In this document: positions 36,711 to 46,557 of the stretch, in pieces
Position numbering within the stretch: position 1 is the stretch's first letter
How the letters are laid out: every line of letters starts with the position of its first letter
Assembly (NCBI RefSeq): GCF_015627105.1
Contig: NZ_VTDM01000017.1
Location: 1-64,000, forward strand
Direction: 5' to 3'
Length of the DNA: 64,000 nt
Source of the DNA: Acinetobacter baretiae
Lineage (GTDB): Bacteria; Pseudomonadota; Gammaproteobacteria; Pseudomonadales; Moraxellaceae
Made by a program: the position numbers and the translations under genes
The notes under the pieces: model-generated
Told to the model about the DNA's origin: nothing
What the model saw: only the letters and a program-made list of their open reading frames with translations
The model's database searches: none

Positions 36711-37334
36711 ATGTTCGATAAAGTATCAGCATTGATTGTTGTTGATGTACAAAATGGTTTTACTCCGGGTGGACAACTCGCTGTAGAGCATGCCGATCGA
36801 ATTATTCCTCGTATTAATCAATTGGCCAAAAAATTTAATCATGTGATTTTAACGCAAGATTGGCATACAGCAGATCATATTTCTTTTGCTGACCAGCATA
36901 CAGGTCAACAGCCGTTTGATGTGATTACTTTAGATTATGGCCCACAGGTGTTATGGCCTAGACACTGTGTACAAGGTACACATGATGCTGAATTTCATCC
37001 ATTATTGGATATTCCAACAGCACAGCTGATCATTCGTAAAGGGTTTCATCAACATATTGATAGTTACTCTGCTTTTTTAGAAGCAGATCATGTAACCTCT
37101 ACAGGTTTAGCAGGGTATTTACATGCTCGTGGCATTGATACGGTGTATATTGTTGGAATTGCAACCGATTTTTGTGTGGCATGGACAGCCATTGATGCTG
37201 TGAAACTTGGCTTTAAAGCCTATGTCATTGAAGATGCAACAGCTGCCATTGATTTAAATGGATCTTTAGCACAGGCATGGCAACAAATGAGTGAGTGTGG
37301 TGTTCTCAAATTAAGTAGTTCTGATTTATCATAA
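36711..37334 (+). CDS. pncA: Nicotinamidase
   Basis: 207 residues. It hydrolyses nicotinamide to nicotinate in NAD salvage. Isochorismatase-like fold with catalytic Asp in LIVVDVQNGF, Lys in LIIRKGFH and Cys in IATDFCVAWTA; metal site in TQDWHTADHISF. It is longer isochorismatase-family homologue of rutB at 55169 but has the nicotinamidase-type metal motif. Confidence 0.95.
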   Translation: MFDKVSALIVVDVQNGFTPGGQLAVEHADRIIPRINQLAKKFNHVILTQDWHTADHISFADQHTGQQPFDVITLDYGPQVLWPRHCVQGTHDAEFHPLLDIPTAQLIIRKGFHQHIDSYSAFLEADHVTSTGLAGYLHARGIDTVYIVGIATDFCVAWTAIDAVKLGFKAYVIEDATAAIDLNGSLAQAWQQMSECGVLKLSSSDLS

Positions 37335-38006
37335 AAAAAACAGCAGTCACTGGAGTTAAGCAACTTGCTGTTAATAGGTAGTATAAGTAAAACGACGGCT
37401 TTTTACTGACACCAATTGCAGTTTAAAACTGCATTTCTTAGTATTTTATACAGATATTTCCATCATATGGGTAAAGATTAAAGATAACCTATACGGCCTA
37501 CGGTCGCTTTAAACTTTGTATATGATTGGTTTTACTGATAAATATTATCTACTACTTTTAGTGAAATAGATAGACTGCTTTGTGTAATTGGTAGAAAATG
37601 ATAACTCATTACATGTTTAGCCTGACCTTGTGATGTAAAAGCCATGTGCTTTTATAGCATTTTCAATGGTTGATTGTGCTTTAAAATGGTGCGAACTACT
37701 TATCTGTACGCGATGAAATAATATAAAAAGCCAATCATTAGACTTAAATCACTGGTAATGTCATGTGAAGAAAATATAAAAATACCAAAAAATAGATTGA
37801 TTTTAAAAGCACATTACATCGAGAATTCTAGCTTAATATATCGGTTAAATATGTAGAAATGTGTATTGTGTATGTGATGATACAACAGACTTTTGTGGTT
37901 ATGATCAAAGCAAAAAAAATTTAATCTTTCAAAGTATGAATTGAGTATGACAGCCAGTGTTTGAACTGGCATTAACATTGGGGTTAAAGATCATGTTGGA
38001 CAGAAT
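37335..38006. other. About 670-bp intergenic region, no gene seen
   Basis: AT-rich with stops in all frames. A small GCCAGT/ACTGGC hairpin occurs near 37950. I cannot assign anything else; an unannotated small RNA is possible but unsupported. Confidence 0.45.
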
Positions 38007-38621
38007 ATGAATGGGTTTGAATTATTCACCTATATGGTGACAGTGATTGTCATGATTGCCACACCAGGGCCTGTAATGTTACTTGTTGCGAGTGCTGGTT
38101 TAAAAGGCGGGTATCGCAAGGCATTACATACAATTTTTGGAACTAATCTAGCATCGTTATGCCTGATTGCGATCTCTGTTTTAGTGCTTAAAGGGTTGTT
38201 GAGCATCAATGAACAGATCTTTATTATGATCAAAATATTGGGTTGTTTATATATTTTATACTTGGCTGTACAGTTATTTCGTGAGGCGTGGTCACAGCAC
38301 AATGACATGATGCATCCTGAGCATTCACAACATGGCGGTTTTAAAAAAGGTTTTTTGGTGGGAATCTCTAACCCGAAGGATATTATTTTCTTTTCCGCAT
38401 TTTTCCCGCAATTTGTTCATGTGACTTCAGATTTAAATATGAGTTTGTTGTTGCTGACTGTGGTTTGGGTTGTTTTAGATTTCATGACGCTATCTTTGGT
38501 TTATATCGGATTTAATCGCCTGTCTCAGAGTCGTCATTATGGCAAAATGCTGATGTTATGTGCTTTAATTTTAATGTCAGTTGCACTGTATGGAATCGTG
38601 AGTTCGGCATTGCTGTATTAG
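38007..38621 (+). CDS. LysE/RhtB-family amino-acid exporter
   Basis: 204 residues with five to six membrane spans. MIATPGPVMLLVASAGLKGGYRKALHTIFG near the N terminus and GFLVGISNPKDIIFFSAFFPQFV are LysE/RhtB signatures. Substrate unknown (homoserine, threonine or other amino acids). It probably shares a transcript with the next gene, 35 bp downstream. Distinct from the ArgO-type exporter at 45738. Confidence 0.9.
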   Translation: MNGFELFTYMVTVIVMIATPGPVMLLVASAGLKGGYRKALHTIFGTNLASLCLIAISVLVLKGLLSINEQIFIMIKILGCLYILYLAVQLFREAWSQHNDMMHPEHSQHGGFKKGFLVGISNPKDIIFFSAFFPQFVHVTSDLNMSLLLLTVVWVVLDFMTLSLVYIGFNRLSQSRHYGKMLMLCALILMSVALYGIVSSALLY

Positions 38622-38656
38622 TCATGTTTTAATGTCTTTTAATCTAAGGTGATGCG

Positions 38657-39085
38657 ATGAACTTATTTTTAGATTGTGAATTTAATGGTTTTGGTGGGTC
38701 ATTAATTTCTATGGCTTTAGTCGATGAAAATCAGCATTATTTTTATGAAGTTTTAGCATGTGAATCACCTATACCTTGGGTTGAAACACATGTAATGCCC
38801 CAATTAAATCAACCTGTGATTGAGTGGGATCAGTTTCAGTGGAAATTAAGGCATTTTTTACAAAGTTATCAGCATGTTCATATTATTGCAGATTGGCCTG
38901 AAGATCTTTCACTGTTTTTAAATGCGTTAATTGTTCATCCGGGGAATCATATGGCAGTTCCTGCGCTCACCATGGCGTTATGGAAGCCTACGCAAAACGA
39001 TCATTTTATTGATGCGAAGCAACCCCATAATGCATTATCCGATGCAATTGCGTTACAAAAAAATTATCAGAGCATGAACAAGTGA
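38657..39085 (+). CDS. Predicted 3'-5' exoribonuclease-like protein (DEDD fold)
   Basis: 142 residues. Starts MNLFLDCEFNGFGGSLISMAL, carrying the first D-x-E pair of DEDD nucleases; HIIADWPEDLSLF gives a third acidic position; and HNALSDAIALQ supplies the final His/Asp of the DEDDh type. This matches the small exoribonuclease family typified by mycobacterial Rv2179c. GGTGATGCG upstream of the ATG. Function on RNA is inferred from the fold pattern. Confidence 0.75.
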   Translation: MNLFLDCEFNGFGGSLISMALVDENQHYFYEVLACESPIPWVETHVMPQLNQPVIEWDQFQWKLRHFLQSYQHVHIIADWPEDLSLFLNALIVHPGNHMAVPALTMALWKPTQNDHFIDAKQPHNALSDAIALQKNYQSMNK

Positions 39086-39281
39086 AATACACATTTGATG
39101 ATGAGTGAACAAGGTTTTTTACTGTAAGTCTTGTAAAAATATAAAAATTTTATTCAAATGGTTTAGAAGATTTTTAGTACTTATGCAGACACAGGCGGAC
39201 GTTCAATGTACGCTTATTTAGTATCAAACGCGTTGACTTATACTGTGTTCAGTAAATATTGGTTGAGTAAAGGAAGAAGAT

Positions 39282-39650
39282 ATGTTGTGTCCTCAGTGTC
39301 ATGCATCTGATGTTGAAATCAGAGACCATGAGCAACAATTAAAGAGAGTTGGTGGTGTAATGTTAGGGTCGGCAGGTGTTGCTGCGGGTGCCGTTGGTGG
39401 TGCAGCTGCGGGTGCATCTACAGGCGCTGCGATTGGTACTTTGGCAGGGCCTTTGGGCATTATTACAGGTGCAACTATTGGTACATTTGTTGGTGCAATC
39501 AGTGCAGGCGTGACAGGTGGTTTTTTAGGTCGCCGTGTTGGGCATAAAGCAGGTACTGTGGTGGATAAAAACATTTTTTTTGATTACACTTGCTTAGCAT
39601 GTGGGCATCGATTTAATGCCTCTAAACATAAACAAAGCGAGCTTAAATAA
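39282..39650 (+). CDS. Split zinc-ribbon protein with inserted glycine-zipper membrane hairpin
   Basis: 122 residues. It opens with a CPQC zinc knuckle at residues 3-6 and closes with CLACGH at about 104-109. Between them is a long Gly/Ala-rich stretch (about 25-85) full of GxxxG-type spacing, such as GAAAGASTGAAIGTLAGP, typical of glycine-zipper membrane segments. The two cysteine pairs could complete one zinc ribbon when the hydrophobic hairpin folds back. GGAAGAAG lies before the ATG. No family name recognised. Confidence 0.75.
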   Translation: MLCPQCHASDVEIRDHEQQLKRVGGVMLGSAGVAAGAVGGAAAGASTGAAIGTLAGPLGIITGATIGTFVGAISAGVTGGFLGRRVGHKAGTVVDKNIFFDYTCLACGHRFNASKHKQSELK

Positions 39651-39677
39651 GCTCACTTTATACTTTAACATTGTGTA

Positions 39678-41123
39678 TTAATTGGAAATATCGACACACA
39701 GATATTTCATTTCAAGATATTCTTCAATCCCTTCTTGTGAACCTTCACGGCCAAGCCCTGATTGTTTAACACCACCAAAGGGGGCAACTTCATTAGAAAT
39801 AGCGCCTGTGTTGATACCAACCATGCCATATTCAAGTTGCTCCGCCACACGCCATTGTCGCGCTGTGCTTTGAGTAAATACATATGCGGCTAAGCCAAAT
39901 TCTGTATCGTTGGCAAATGCAATCGCTTCATCTTCTTGTTCAAAGCAAAATAAAGGAGCAAGTGGGCCAAAAGTTTCTTCTTTAGCAACATGCATCTGTT
40001 GTGTGACATCTGCTAATACGGTGGGTTGAAAGAAGCGTTTTCCTTGTGATGTAGATGTACCACCGATCAAAATACGTGCACCTTTTTCAGTGGCATCATG
40101 AATATGCGACAATACTTTATCGACTGCTGATTGCGAAATCAGAGGCCCTTGTGTTGTACTTTGTTCACGACCATCGCCTACTTTAAGTGTTGCAACAGAT
40201 TCAACGAGTTTTTGACTTAATTTCTCATAAATACCCGCTTGGACATAAATACGGTTTGCGCATACACAGGTTTGCCCACTATTACGGAATTTGCTTGCCA
40301 TAATGCCTTGTACAGCTTGATCAAGATTTGCATCATCAAAAATAATGACGGGTGCATTGCCACCTAATTCTAAAGATAGTTTTTTGATGGTTGGTGCACA
40401 TTGCTGCATCAAAATTCGACCAACGTGGGTTGAACCTGTAAAGCTTAATTTACGTACAATGTCACTTTCACATAATGTTTTTCCTACTTCAGCTGCATCA
40501 CCATTAATTGTAATAAGTAAGTCTTGTGGTAGGCCAGCCTGTAGAGCCAACACTTCTAAAGCGTAGGCAGTTAGTGGTGTGAGTTCAGCAGGTTTGACCA
40601 CCATCGAGCAACCTGCTGCAAGTGCAGGAGCAACTTTACGTGTAATCATTGCTGCAGGAAAATTCCAAGGTGTAATGGCTGCAGTAACACCTATCGGTTG
40701 TTTTAAAACTAAAAGGCGCTGTTGTTGTTGAGTTGGTGCAATAATGTTGCCTTCAATACGGCGTGCTTGTTCGGCAAACCAACGAATAAATGACGCAGCA
40801 TAAGTAATTTCACCTCGTGCTTCAGTGAAAGGTTTGCCTTGTTCTGCGGTTAAAATTTCTGCCAATGCCGATGTGTTTTCAAGTACAGCACTATGCCATG
40901 CCAATAAAATGTCAGCACGTGCCAATGCCGTTTTTTGTTTCCAAGCCGACTGCGCAATTTGAGCGCGCTCAATGGCATGTTTGATTTCGGCTTGAGTGTG
41001 TTTTTTCACCCATGCCAATGAAGCTTCAGTGGCTGCATCTGTCACTTCTATGGCAGGGTAGTCGGGTGCAACAAAGCAAAGGTCGGGGTGTGTGAGTAAA
41101 TGTTGTAAGTGGGTTGAAATCAT
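39678..41123 (-). CDS. gabD: Succinate-semialdehyde dehydrogenase
   Basis: 481 residues. It oxidises succinate semialdehyde to succinate with NAD(P). Aldehyde dehydrogenase features: ITPWNFPAAMITRKVAPALAAG, FTGSTHVGRIL, catalytic Glu in LSLELGGNAPVI and catalytic Cys in NSGQTCVCANRIYVQ. The start overlaps the gabT stop by 4 bp. With gabT it takes 4-aminobutyrate to succinate. Confidence 0.96.
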   Translation of the reverse strand: MISTHLQHLLTHPDLCFVAPDYPAIEVTDAATEASLAWVKKHTQAEIKHAIERAQIAQSAWKQKTALARADILLAWHSAVLENTSALAEILTAEQGKPFTEARGEITYAASFIRWFAEQARRIEGNIIAPTQQQQRLLVLKQPIGVTAAITPWNFPAAMITRKVAPALAAGCSMVVKPAELTPLTAYALEVLALQAGLPQDLLITINGDAAEVGKTLCESDIVRKLSFTGSTHVGRILMQQCAPTIKKLSLELGGNAPVIIFDDANLDQAVQGIMASKFRNSGQTCVCANRIYVQAGIYEKLSQKLVESVATLKVGDGREQSTTQGPLISQSAVDKVLSHIHDATEKGARILIGGTSTSQGKRFFQPTVLADVTQQMHVAKEETFGPLAPLFCFEQEDEAIAFANDTEFGLAAYVFTQSTARQWRVAEQLEYGMVGINTGAISNEVAPFGGVKQSGLGREGSQEGIEEYLEMKYLCVDISN

Positions 41124-42418
41124 GCAGATTGCTCCGAATGTGAGTGTACAGTGTCAGGCAAATCAATTGAGCGAAAACCTTGTTTTAAAATATGAAGTGC
41201 ATGTTCAAACTGTGATGTTGGAATGGTTAAAGGGTACAAAAAGCGAAGAACATTACCATGTTTACCACAGGTTAAAAGCAGTAAGTGATGTTGCATTGCG
41301 TAATCTTGTACAGCTTTTGCAAGAGCAGCCGTTTCAACTTCAACAGCAATCATTGAACCCAATGCACGAATATCTGTAATGAGATGTGGTTGTGCGTGCG
41401 CGATCTCTTTTAAGGTGCGGACTAAGGTGTGTCCTAATGTATTGGCGCGCTCGCATAAATCTTCTTCTTCAATGGCTTCAATTACCGCATGGGCAGCTGC
41501 AACAGCCAATGGGTTACCTGCATAGGTACCGCCTAATCCACCTGAATGAGGTGCATCCATAATATCTGCACGGCCAACCACACCAGAAATAGGAAAGCCA
41601 CCTCCTAAACTTTTGGCCATCGTGATTAAATCTGCTTTAGCAGAGTAGTGTTGCATTGCAAACAGCTGTCCTGTACGTGCAAAACCAGATTGTACTTCGT
41701 CTGCAATCAGTAAAATGCCATGCGTATCACACAGTTGACGTAAACGATCTAAGAACTCAGAAGGCACAATATGAAATCCACCTTCGCCTTGTACTGGCTC
41801 AAGTACAATTGCTGCAACATCGTGAGCTGAAATATCTTCACTAAAAATATCTTCAATGCTTGAAATGGCCGCATTTACACTGATGCCTTGTTGTGGCACA
41901 GGATAGCGTGCATGAAAAACACCTGCCGGCATAACACCAAAGTCACGTTTGTAAGGTGCGGTTTTTCCTGTCATGGCCATAGTCATGAATGAGCGTCCAT
42001 GAAATCCATTACCAAATGTAATAATACCGTGACGACCTGTATATGAACGTGCAATTTTTACTGCATTTTCTACAGCCTCTGCACCTGTGGTAAAAAATGC
42101 GGTTTTTGCCATACCGTCAATGGGTGCGCGTGCATTAATTTTTTCTGCCAATGAAATATAACTTTCATAGGGAGTGACTTGATAGGCTGTATGTGTAAAT
42201 TGCTCTAATTGCGCTTTTACTGCTGCAATGACTTTGGGGTGACGATGTCCTGTATTCAGCACTGCAATTCCACCTGCAAAATCGGTATACGCTTGGCCTT
42301 GTTGATCCCAAATGGTTGCATTTTCGGCTTTGTCTGCATACCACTGACACATCACACCTACTCCACGTGGTGTTGCTTGTTGCTTGCGTTGATTTAAATC
42401 GTGATTTGAGGTGTTCAT
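41120..42418 (-). CDS. gabT: 4-aminobutyrate aminotransferase
   Basis: 432 residues. Class III PLP aminotransferase that moves the amino group of GABA to 2-oxoglutarate. Seen: DFAGGIAVLNTGHRHP, FFTTGAEAVENAVKIAR, LIADEVQSGFARTG and PLP lysine in LITMAKSLGGGFPISG. First gene of gabT-gabD, divergent from the MocR-type regulator gabR. Confidence 0.95.
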   Translation of the reverse strand: MNTSNHDLNQRKQQATPRGVGVMCQWYADKAENATIWDQQGQAYTDFAGGIAVLNTGHRHPKVIAAVKAQLEQFTHTAYQVTPYESYISLAEKINARAPIDGMAKTAFFTTGAEAVENAVKIARSYTGRHGIITFGNGFHGRSFMTMAMTGKTAPYKRDFGVMPAGVFHARYPVPQQGISVNAAISSIEDIFSEDISAHDVAAIVLEPVQGEGGFHIVPSEFLDRLRQLCDTHGILLIADEVQSGFARTGQLFAMQHYSAKADLITMAKSLGGGFPISGVVGRADIMDAPHSGGLGGTYAGNPLAVAAAHAVIEAIEEEDLCERANTLGHTLVRTLKEIAHAQPHLITDIRALGSMIAVEVETAALAKAVQDYAMQHHLLLLTCGKHGNVLRFLYPLTIPTSQFEHALHILKQGFRSIDLPDTVHSHSEQSA

Positions 42419-42472
42419 ATCTTATCCTTTATTTGTGTGGTGTAGGCATTGGTTGTGATTGCATAGATATAT

Positions 42473-42526
42473 CGTATGCACGATGAGATGTTCTACAATG
42501 CGTATGATGTCATCAATGTGTCGTAT
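42473..42526. promoter_or_regulatory. Candidate GabR operator, spaced direct repeats
   Basis: CGTATG at 42473 and 42501 and CGTAT at 42522, with GATG nearby each, lie in the gabT/gabR divergent gap. MocR regulators usually bind spaced direct repeats in such gaps. Assignment is by position and pattern only. Confidence 0.4.
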
Positions 42527-42574
42527 TTATACTTTTTTTACGAGAGCCACTTTTACGGTTGAGGGGGGAGCCAA

Positions 42575-44080
42575 TTGCGTCGTTTATTGGGCGATTATTT
42601 ATTGCAAAGATTACAGCAAGCGCAAAGTGGTACATTACAACAGCGTTTGTTTGATTGTTTGCGGGGTGCAATATTAGACGGTATATTGCACCCCAAAACA
42701 CGGTTGCCTGCATCGAGAGATTTAGCACAAGAAATCAAAGTTTCTCGAAATACAGTACTCAATGCTTATGATCAATTACAAGCAGAAGGATATGTTGAGG
42801 CACGTATTGGGCATGGTACATGGGTCTCTGAACAATTACCTGATCTTTATTTATCTTTACCGACAGCAATATTAGACCATCAAACTCAAAGTGTTCAGTC
42901 GAGTGCAGTGTTATCCCAACGAGGACATCAATTAGTAGAAACGGCAGCTGCATCGCCACATCAGTGGGGAGCTTTTGTGCCCGGTGCACCCGATGTAACA
43001 GAATTTCCGCATCATATTTTTACACGGATTCAAAATAAATTAAATAAATCACCAAAGGTGGAGCAGCTCATTTATAGCAATGACGGCGGTTGTATATTGT
43101 TACGTCAAGCTTTGGCTGAATATTTGAGAATGGCACGTTCAGTACAGTGTGATGCAGATCAAATTATTATTACTGAAGGAATTCATCAAGCCATTGATTT
43201 AGTTACACGTACTTTAAGCGATGTTGGCGATCGAGTTTGGATTGAAGATCCGGCATATTGGGGGGTGCGAAATAATTTAAACGTCAATGGTGCAGATATT
43301 TACCCTCTACCTGTTGATGCAGAAGGTATTGTACCTGAGCTGTATCCAGATCAAAGCCCAAAGCTTATTTTTGTAACACCGTCACATCAATATCCGTTAG
43401 GTGTGCATTTGAGTGTATCTCGGCGTAAACAATTGCTACAGATTGCACGAAAGCATGGCAGTTGGATTGTAGAAGATGATTATGACAGTGAGTTTCGTTT
43501 TTCAGGGTTGCCGTATCCGTCATTGCAGGGTTTAGAAAAAAACAGTCGTGTGATTTATATGGGAACATTTAGTAAAACCATTTATCCTGCGCTACGAATT
43601 GGCTATGTGGTTGTACCTAAAGTCCTTAGTGTGCCTTTACGTACGGCAGCGGCTGAATTATACCGTGGGGGGCATGTGTTGATTCAAAGTGCCTTGGCTG
43701 AATTTATTAAAGATGGGCATTATGAGGCTCATATACGCCGTATGCGATTGCTATATGGTAAACGACGTAAATATTTAATTGATTTGATTCTTCGTTATTT
43801 AGGTGAATCTTTTTTACATGAATTTGATGATGCTTCAGGACTACATTTGGTGTTAAAACTTCCTTTGTATGTCGATGATGTTGCCCTAGCGAAGCATAGC
43901 TTGGCACAGGGGATTAAAGTCAGGGCTTTGTCGCAGTACTATATGCATCGTCAAACTTGTCATCAGCGTGGATTATTACTCGGCTTTGCTTGCGTAGAAG
44001 AGTCTGAAATGATGTCTGCTTTTACGATTTTATTGGCCTGTTTACGTGAAGTGCTTGATGAAAAAACGGTACCACACTGA
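42575..44080 (+). CDS. gabR: MocR-family regulator, GabR-like
   Basis: 501 residues from a TTG start preceded by GAGGGGGGAG; no good upstream ATG. An N-terminal GntR winged helix (LPASRDLAQEIKVSRNTVLNAYDQLQAEGYVEARIGHGTWV) is fused to a class I aminotransferase-like domain with PLP lysine in MGTFSKTIYPALRIGY. GabR binds PLP and GABA and activates gabTD; divergent placement supports the same role. Confidence 0.92.
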   Translation: MRRLLGDYLLQRLQQAQSGTLQQRLFDCLRGAILDGILHPKTRLPASRDLAQEIKVSRNTVLNAYDQLQAEGYVEARIGHGTWVSEQLPDLYLSLPTAILDHQTQSVQSSAVLSQRGHQLVETAAASPHQWGAFVPGAPDVTEFPHHIFTRIQNKLNKSPKVEQLIYSNDGGCILLRQALAEYLRMARSVQCDADQIIITEGIHQAIDLVTRTLSDVGDRVWIEDPAYWGVRNNLNVNGADIYPLPVDAEGIVPELYPDQSPKLIFVTPSHQYPLGVHLSVSRRKQLLQIARKHGSWIVEDDYDSEFRFSGLPYPSLQGLEKNSRVIYMGTFSKTIYPALRIGYVVVPKVLSVPLRTAAAELYRGGHVLIQSALAEFIKDGHYEAHIRRMRLLYGKRRKYLIDLILRYLGESFLHEFDDASGLHLVLKLPLYVDDVALAKHSLAQGIKVRALSQYYMHRQTCHQRGLLLGFACVEESEMMSAFTILLACLREVLDEKTVPH

Positions 44081-44193
44081 ACTAATCATAGATTGCATAT
44101 TGAATTGGTTTTACTTTGTGTTAATGTGTAAGTGTGCTCAATAAAGCACCATAATTAATAATGCCTTAGAAAAACTAAAATATTTGAGTTTAC

Positions 44194-44766
44194 ATGATGA
44201 AAAATTGTGGAAGATGGCTTGCATTGGCCGGAACAATGCTTATACAAGGGTGTCAAATGCCCTTAATACATCAAAAAACCAACGTTTTAATGACTCAATC
44301 TTATCAAAGTTTTGCCATGACACCTGAACAATTTCGTTTGGCAATGAATCAAAAAATTGAATCAGAAAAGATGTCAGGACTGATTTCATTGGCACCTTTT
44401 TTGATCAATAATCAGTTTTTTTCAGTGGCCAATATTTCAAATGCACAGGTTACATTAGAGGGTAAATCCAATGTCGATGGACAACTCACGCTCGTGCGTT
44501 ACCGTAGTTATTTAGTGGATGAAAAAAGTTTGGTCATTGCCATGACTTTAATTAAAAATACGGCAAAAGTTTTGCCTCCATCGGTCAGTGAACAAGACAA
44601 AGAGGATTGGATGGAACAAGTGATGGAAGATGCCGTGGCAAGCCCTGAAGGTTTTGCAGAAAAAGAGGTGCATCAGGGGATAATTTACTCGGCATCTATC
44701 TCATCTACGGGGTTGTTTGAAGTGTCATATCGGGTGTTACCTTCATCTTGTTGTAAACGTATTTGA
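44194..44766 (+). CDS. Putative lipoprotein, function unknown
   Basis: 190 residues. Signal peptide ending in lipobox LIQGC. The rest is an unrecognised alpha/beta domain (MTPEQFRLAMNQKIESE, then LEGKSNVDGQLTLVRYRSYL). The last 82 bp overlap, tail to tail, the end of argP on the opposite strand. Ribosome-binding site weak; tandem ATG start. Confidence 0.72.
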   Translation: MMKNCGRWLALAGTMLIQGCQMPLIHQKTNVLMTQSYQSFAMTPEQFRLAMNQKIESEKMSGLISLAPFLINNQFFSVANISNAQVTLEGKSNVDGQLTLVRYRSYLVDEKSLVIAMTLIKNTAKVLPPSVSEQDKEDWMEQVMEDAVASPEGFAEKEVHQGIIYSASISSTGLFEVSYRVLPSSCCKRI

Positions 44767-45626
44767 GCTTGTTGTTGGATATGCAAAGTGAGTTTTTTCA
44801 TTTGGTCAGACTGTTGTTGCCAGTGATGCCAGTACAATTCAATTTCTGTACTTAATGCAGGCGACAACACCACCAAATCAGTGCCTTGAATTTGAAGGTC
44901 TGGTAGCATGCCATAACCAAAACCCATTTCTATGGCTTGTAAAAATGACTCAGAAGATGGAATTAAATGGTATGGGTAAACGGTTTTACTTAATCCAAAA
45001 TGATGCAATAAACTGTTGATATGCATTTCATCTTTACGATTGAAAATAACAGCAGGTGCAGTTCTGAGTGCTTGGCGTGTAAGGCCGTGAGGAAACCATT
45101 GTTGAATAAAAGATGGGCAGGCCACCATATGATAACCAATTTTACCTAAATATATGGCATGACAGCCTTTTTGTGTGATTGCATTACTAGATATACAGGC
45201 ATTGACTTGGCCTGAGCTGAGTAAATGGTGAGTATGATCTTGATCATCTAAATGAATTTTTAAAATTATTTTTTCTTTTAATAACATGTCTTTTAATGCA
45301 GGTAAAAACCATGTGGCTAAGCTGTCTGCATTGATGGCAATATGTGCTTGATAAAATGAATTTTCGGGGTGCTTTCCTGTAAATTGATGAAACAAATCTT
45401 GTTCAAGTAACATAATTTTATTCAAATACTGTAATAAATCTTGTCCTGCTTGTGTTGGGTAACATGGTCGCTCTCGAATAAGTAAAATATGTCCTAAAGA
45501 TCGCTCTAATGCTTTAACACGGAGCGTAATTGCAGATGCAGTGACATTTAACTGTGTTGCCGCGTGCTCAAAACTTCCTGTTTCTATGACTGCTAAAAAC
45601 GCTTGGCATTGCTTATGATCTAGCAT
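44685..45626 (-). CDS. argP: LysR-type regulator ArgP/IciA
   Basis: 313 residues. N-terminal helix-turn-helix FEHAATQLNVTASAITLRVKALERSLGHILLIRERPCYPTQAG in pieces matches ArgP/LysG. It activates the arginine/lysine exporter gene in response to basic amino acids; the argO-like gene is divergent across 111 bp. The C-terminal ~17 residues (DTSNNPVDEIDAE end) extend beyond the usual end and lie in the overlap with the convergent lipoprotein gene. Confidence 0.93.
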   Translation of the reverse strand: MLDHKQCQAFLAVIETGSFEHAATQLNVTASAITLRVKALERSLGHILLIRERPCYPTQAGQDLLQYLNKIMLLEQDLFHQFTGKHPENSFYQAHIAINADSLATWFLPALKDMLLKEKIILKIHLDDQDHTHHLLSSGQVNACISSNAITQKGCHAIYLGKIGYHMVACPSFIQQWFPHGLTRQALRTAPAVIFNRKDEMHINSLLHHFGLSKTVYPYHLIPSSESFLQAIEMGFGYGMLPDLQIQGTDLVVLSPALSTEIELYWHHWQQQSDQMKKLTLHIQQQAQIRLQQDEGNTRYDTSNNPVDEIDAE

Positions 45627-45737
45627 GAATTATCCTAAAAAAAATTTAGTGAAGCTTATCATTTCTTAGTTTTTATTTATTTCATTTGAAGTATGAATAA
45701 TATAACCCATTAGCAAATAAAGCGATGGAAGATAGTC

Positions 45738-46358
45738 ATGTTATGGACAAGTTTTGCCCAAGGTTTAGGCATAGGTGCAGGTTTGATTGTGGCTATTGGT
45801 GCGCAAAATGCGCATGTTTTACGCATGGCCATTCAAAAACAGCATGTTTGGATCACGATATTTGGCTGTATTTTATGTGATTCGATTGCCATTATGATTG
45901 GTATAGCAGGGCTTGGGCAGTCATTACAGCAATCTAGTTTTTTGATGTCGATTGCTCGTTGGGGGGGGATTATTTTTTTATTATGGTATGCATTACAAGC
46001 ACTCAAGCGGAGTGTTTTTTCTCAACATGGCTTACAAGTACAACAATTAAATGAACAACAAATGCATATTATGGTTGCTGTTCGTTTGGTTTTGGCTGTA
46101 TCGCTACTGAACCCACACTTTTATTTAGATACGATTGTTTTATTGGGTGCTATTGGAAGTCAGCAACCCACAACCCTATTGCAGTATGCGTTTGGATTTG
46201 GAGCAATTTGTGCGTCTACACTGTGGTTTATTCTATTGGGTGGTACAGCTAAATGGCTTTCACCGTGGTTAAATAATGCCACTGCATGGCGTTTTATAGA
46301 TGCAATGATTGCTGTCATGATGTTAACGGTCGCTTATTTATTGTTTCGAAGCCGTTAA
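45738..46358 (+). CDS. argO: Arginine/lysine exporter ArgO (LysE family)
   Basis: 206 residues, about six membrane spans. FAQGLGIGAGLIVAIGAQNAHVL at the N terminus and AVSLLNPHFYLDTIVLLG in the middle are ArgO/LysE signatures. It exports basic amino acids under ArgP control; the two genes are divergent. Confidence 0.93.
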   Translation: MLWTSFAQGLGIGAGLIVAIGAQNAHVLRMAIQKQHVWITIFGCILCDSIAIMIGIAGLGQSLQQSSFLMSIARWGGIIFLLWYALQALKRSVFSQHGLQVQQLNEQQMHIMVAVRLVLAVSLLNPHFYLDTIVLLGAIGSQQPTTLLQYAFGFGAICASTLWFILLGGTAKWLSPWLNNATAWRFIDAMIAVMMLTVAYLLFRSR

Positions 46359-46557
46359 TTTATCAAAAAATGAGCGTTGGTTTAAGATGTAATTATTGTA
46401 GAATAAACAGCAATGTGAACAAAAATAAACAGATAGATTCATCTAAGTTATGTTATCTCTAGTCATTATTTATGTGATTGTATGGTCTTGGTGTAATTTG
46501 AATCAAACCGTTTAGATTCACACTATCCTCTTTGCGATTCATTTGGCGACTTTGCTG

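Noticed and set aside
37935-37970. GCCAGT/ACTGGC hairpin as a terminator
   Set aside because: Six-bp stem, no T-run, and no gene end nearby.
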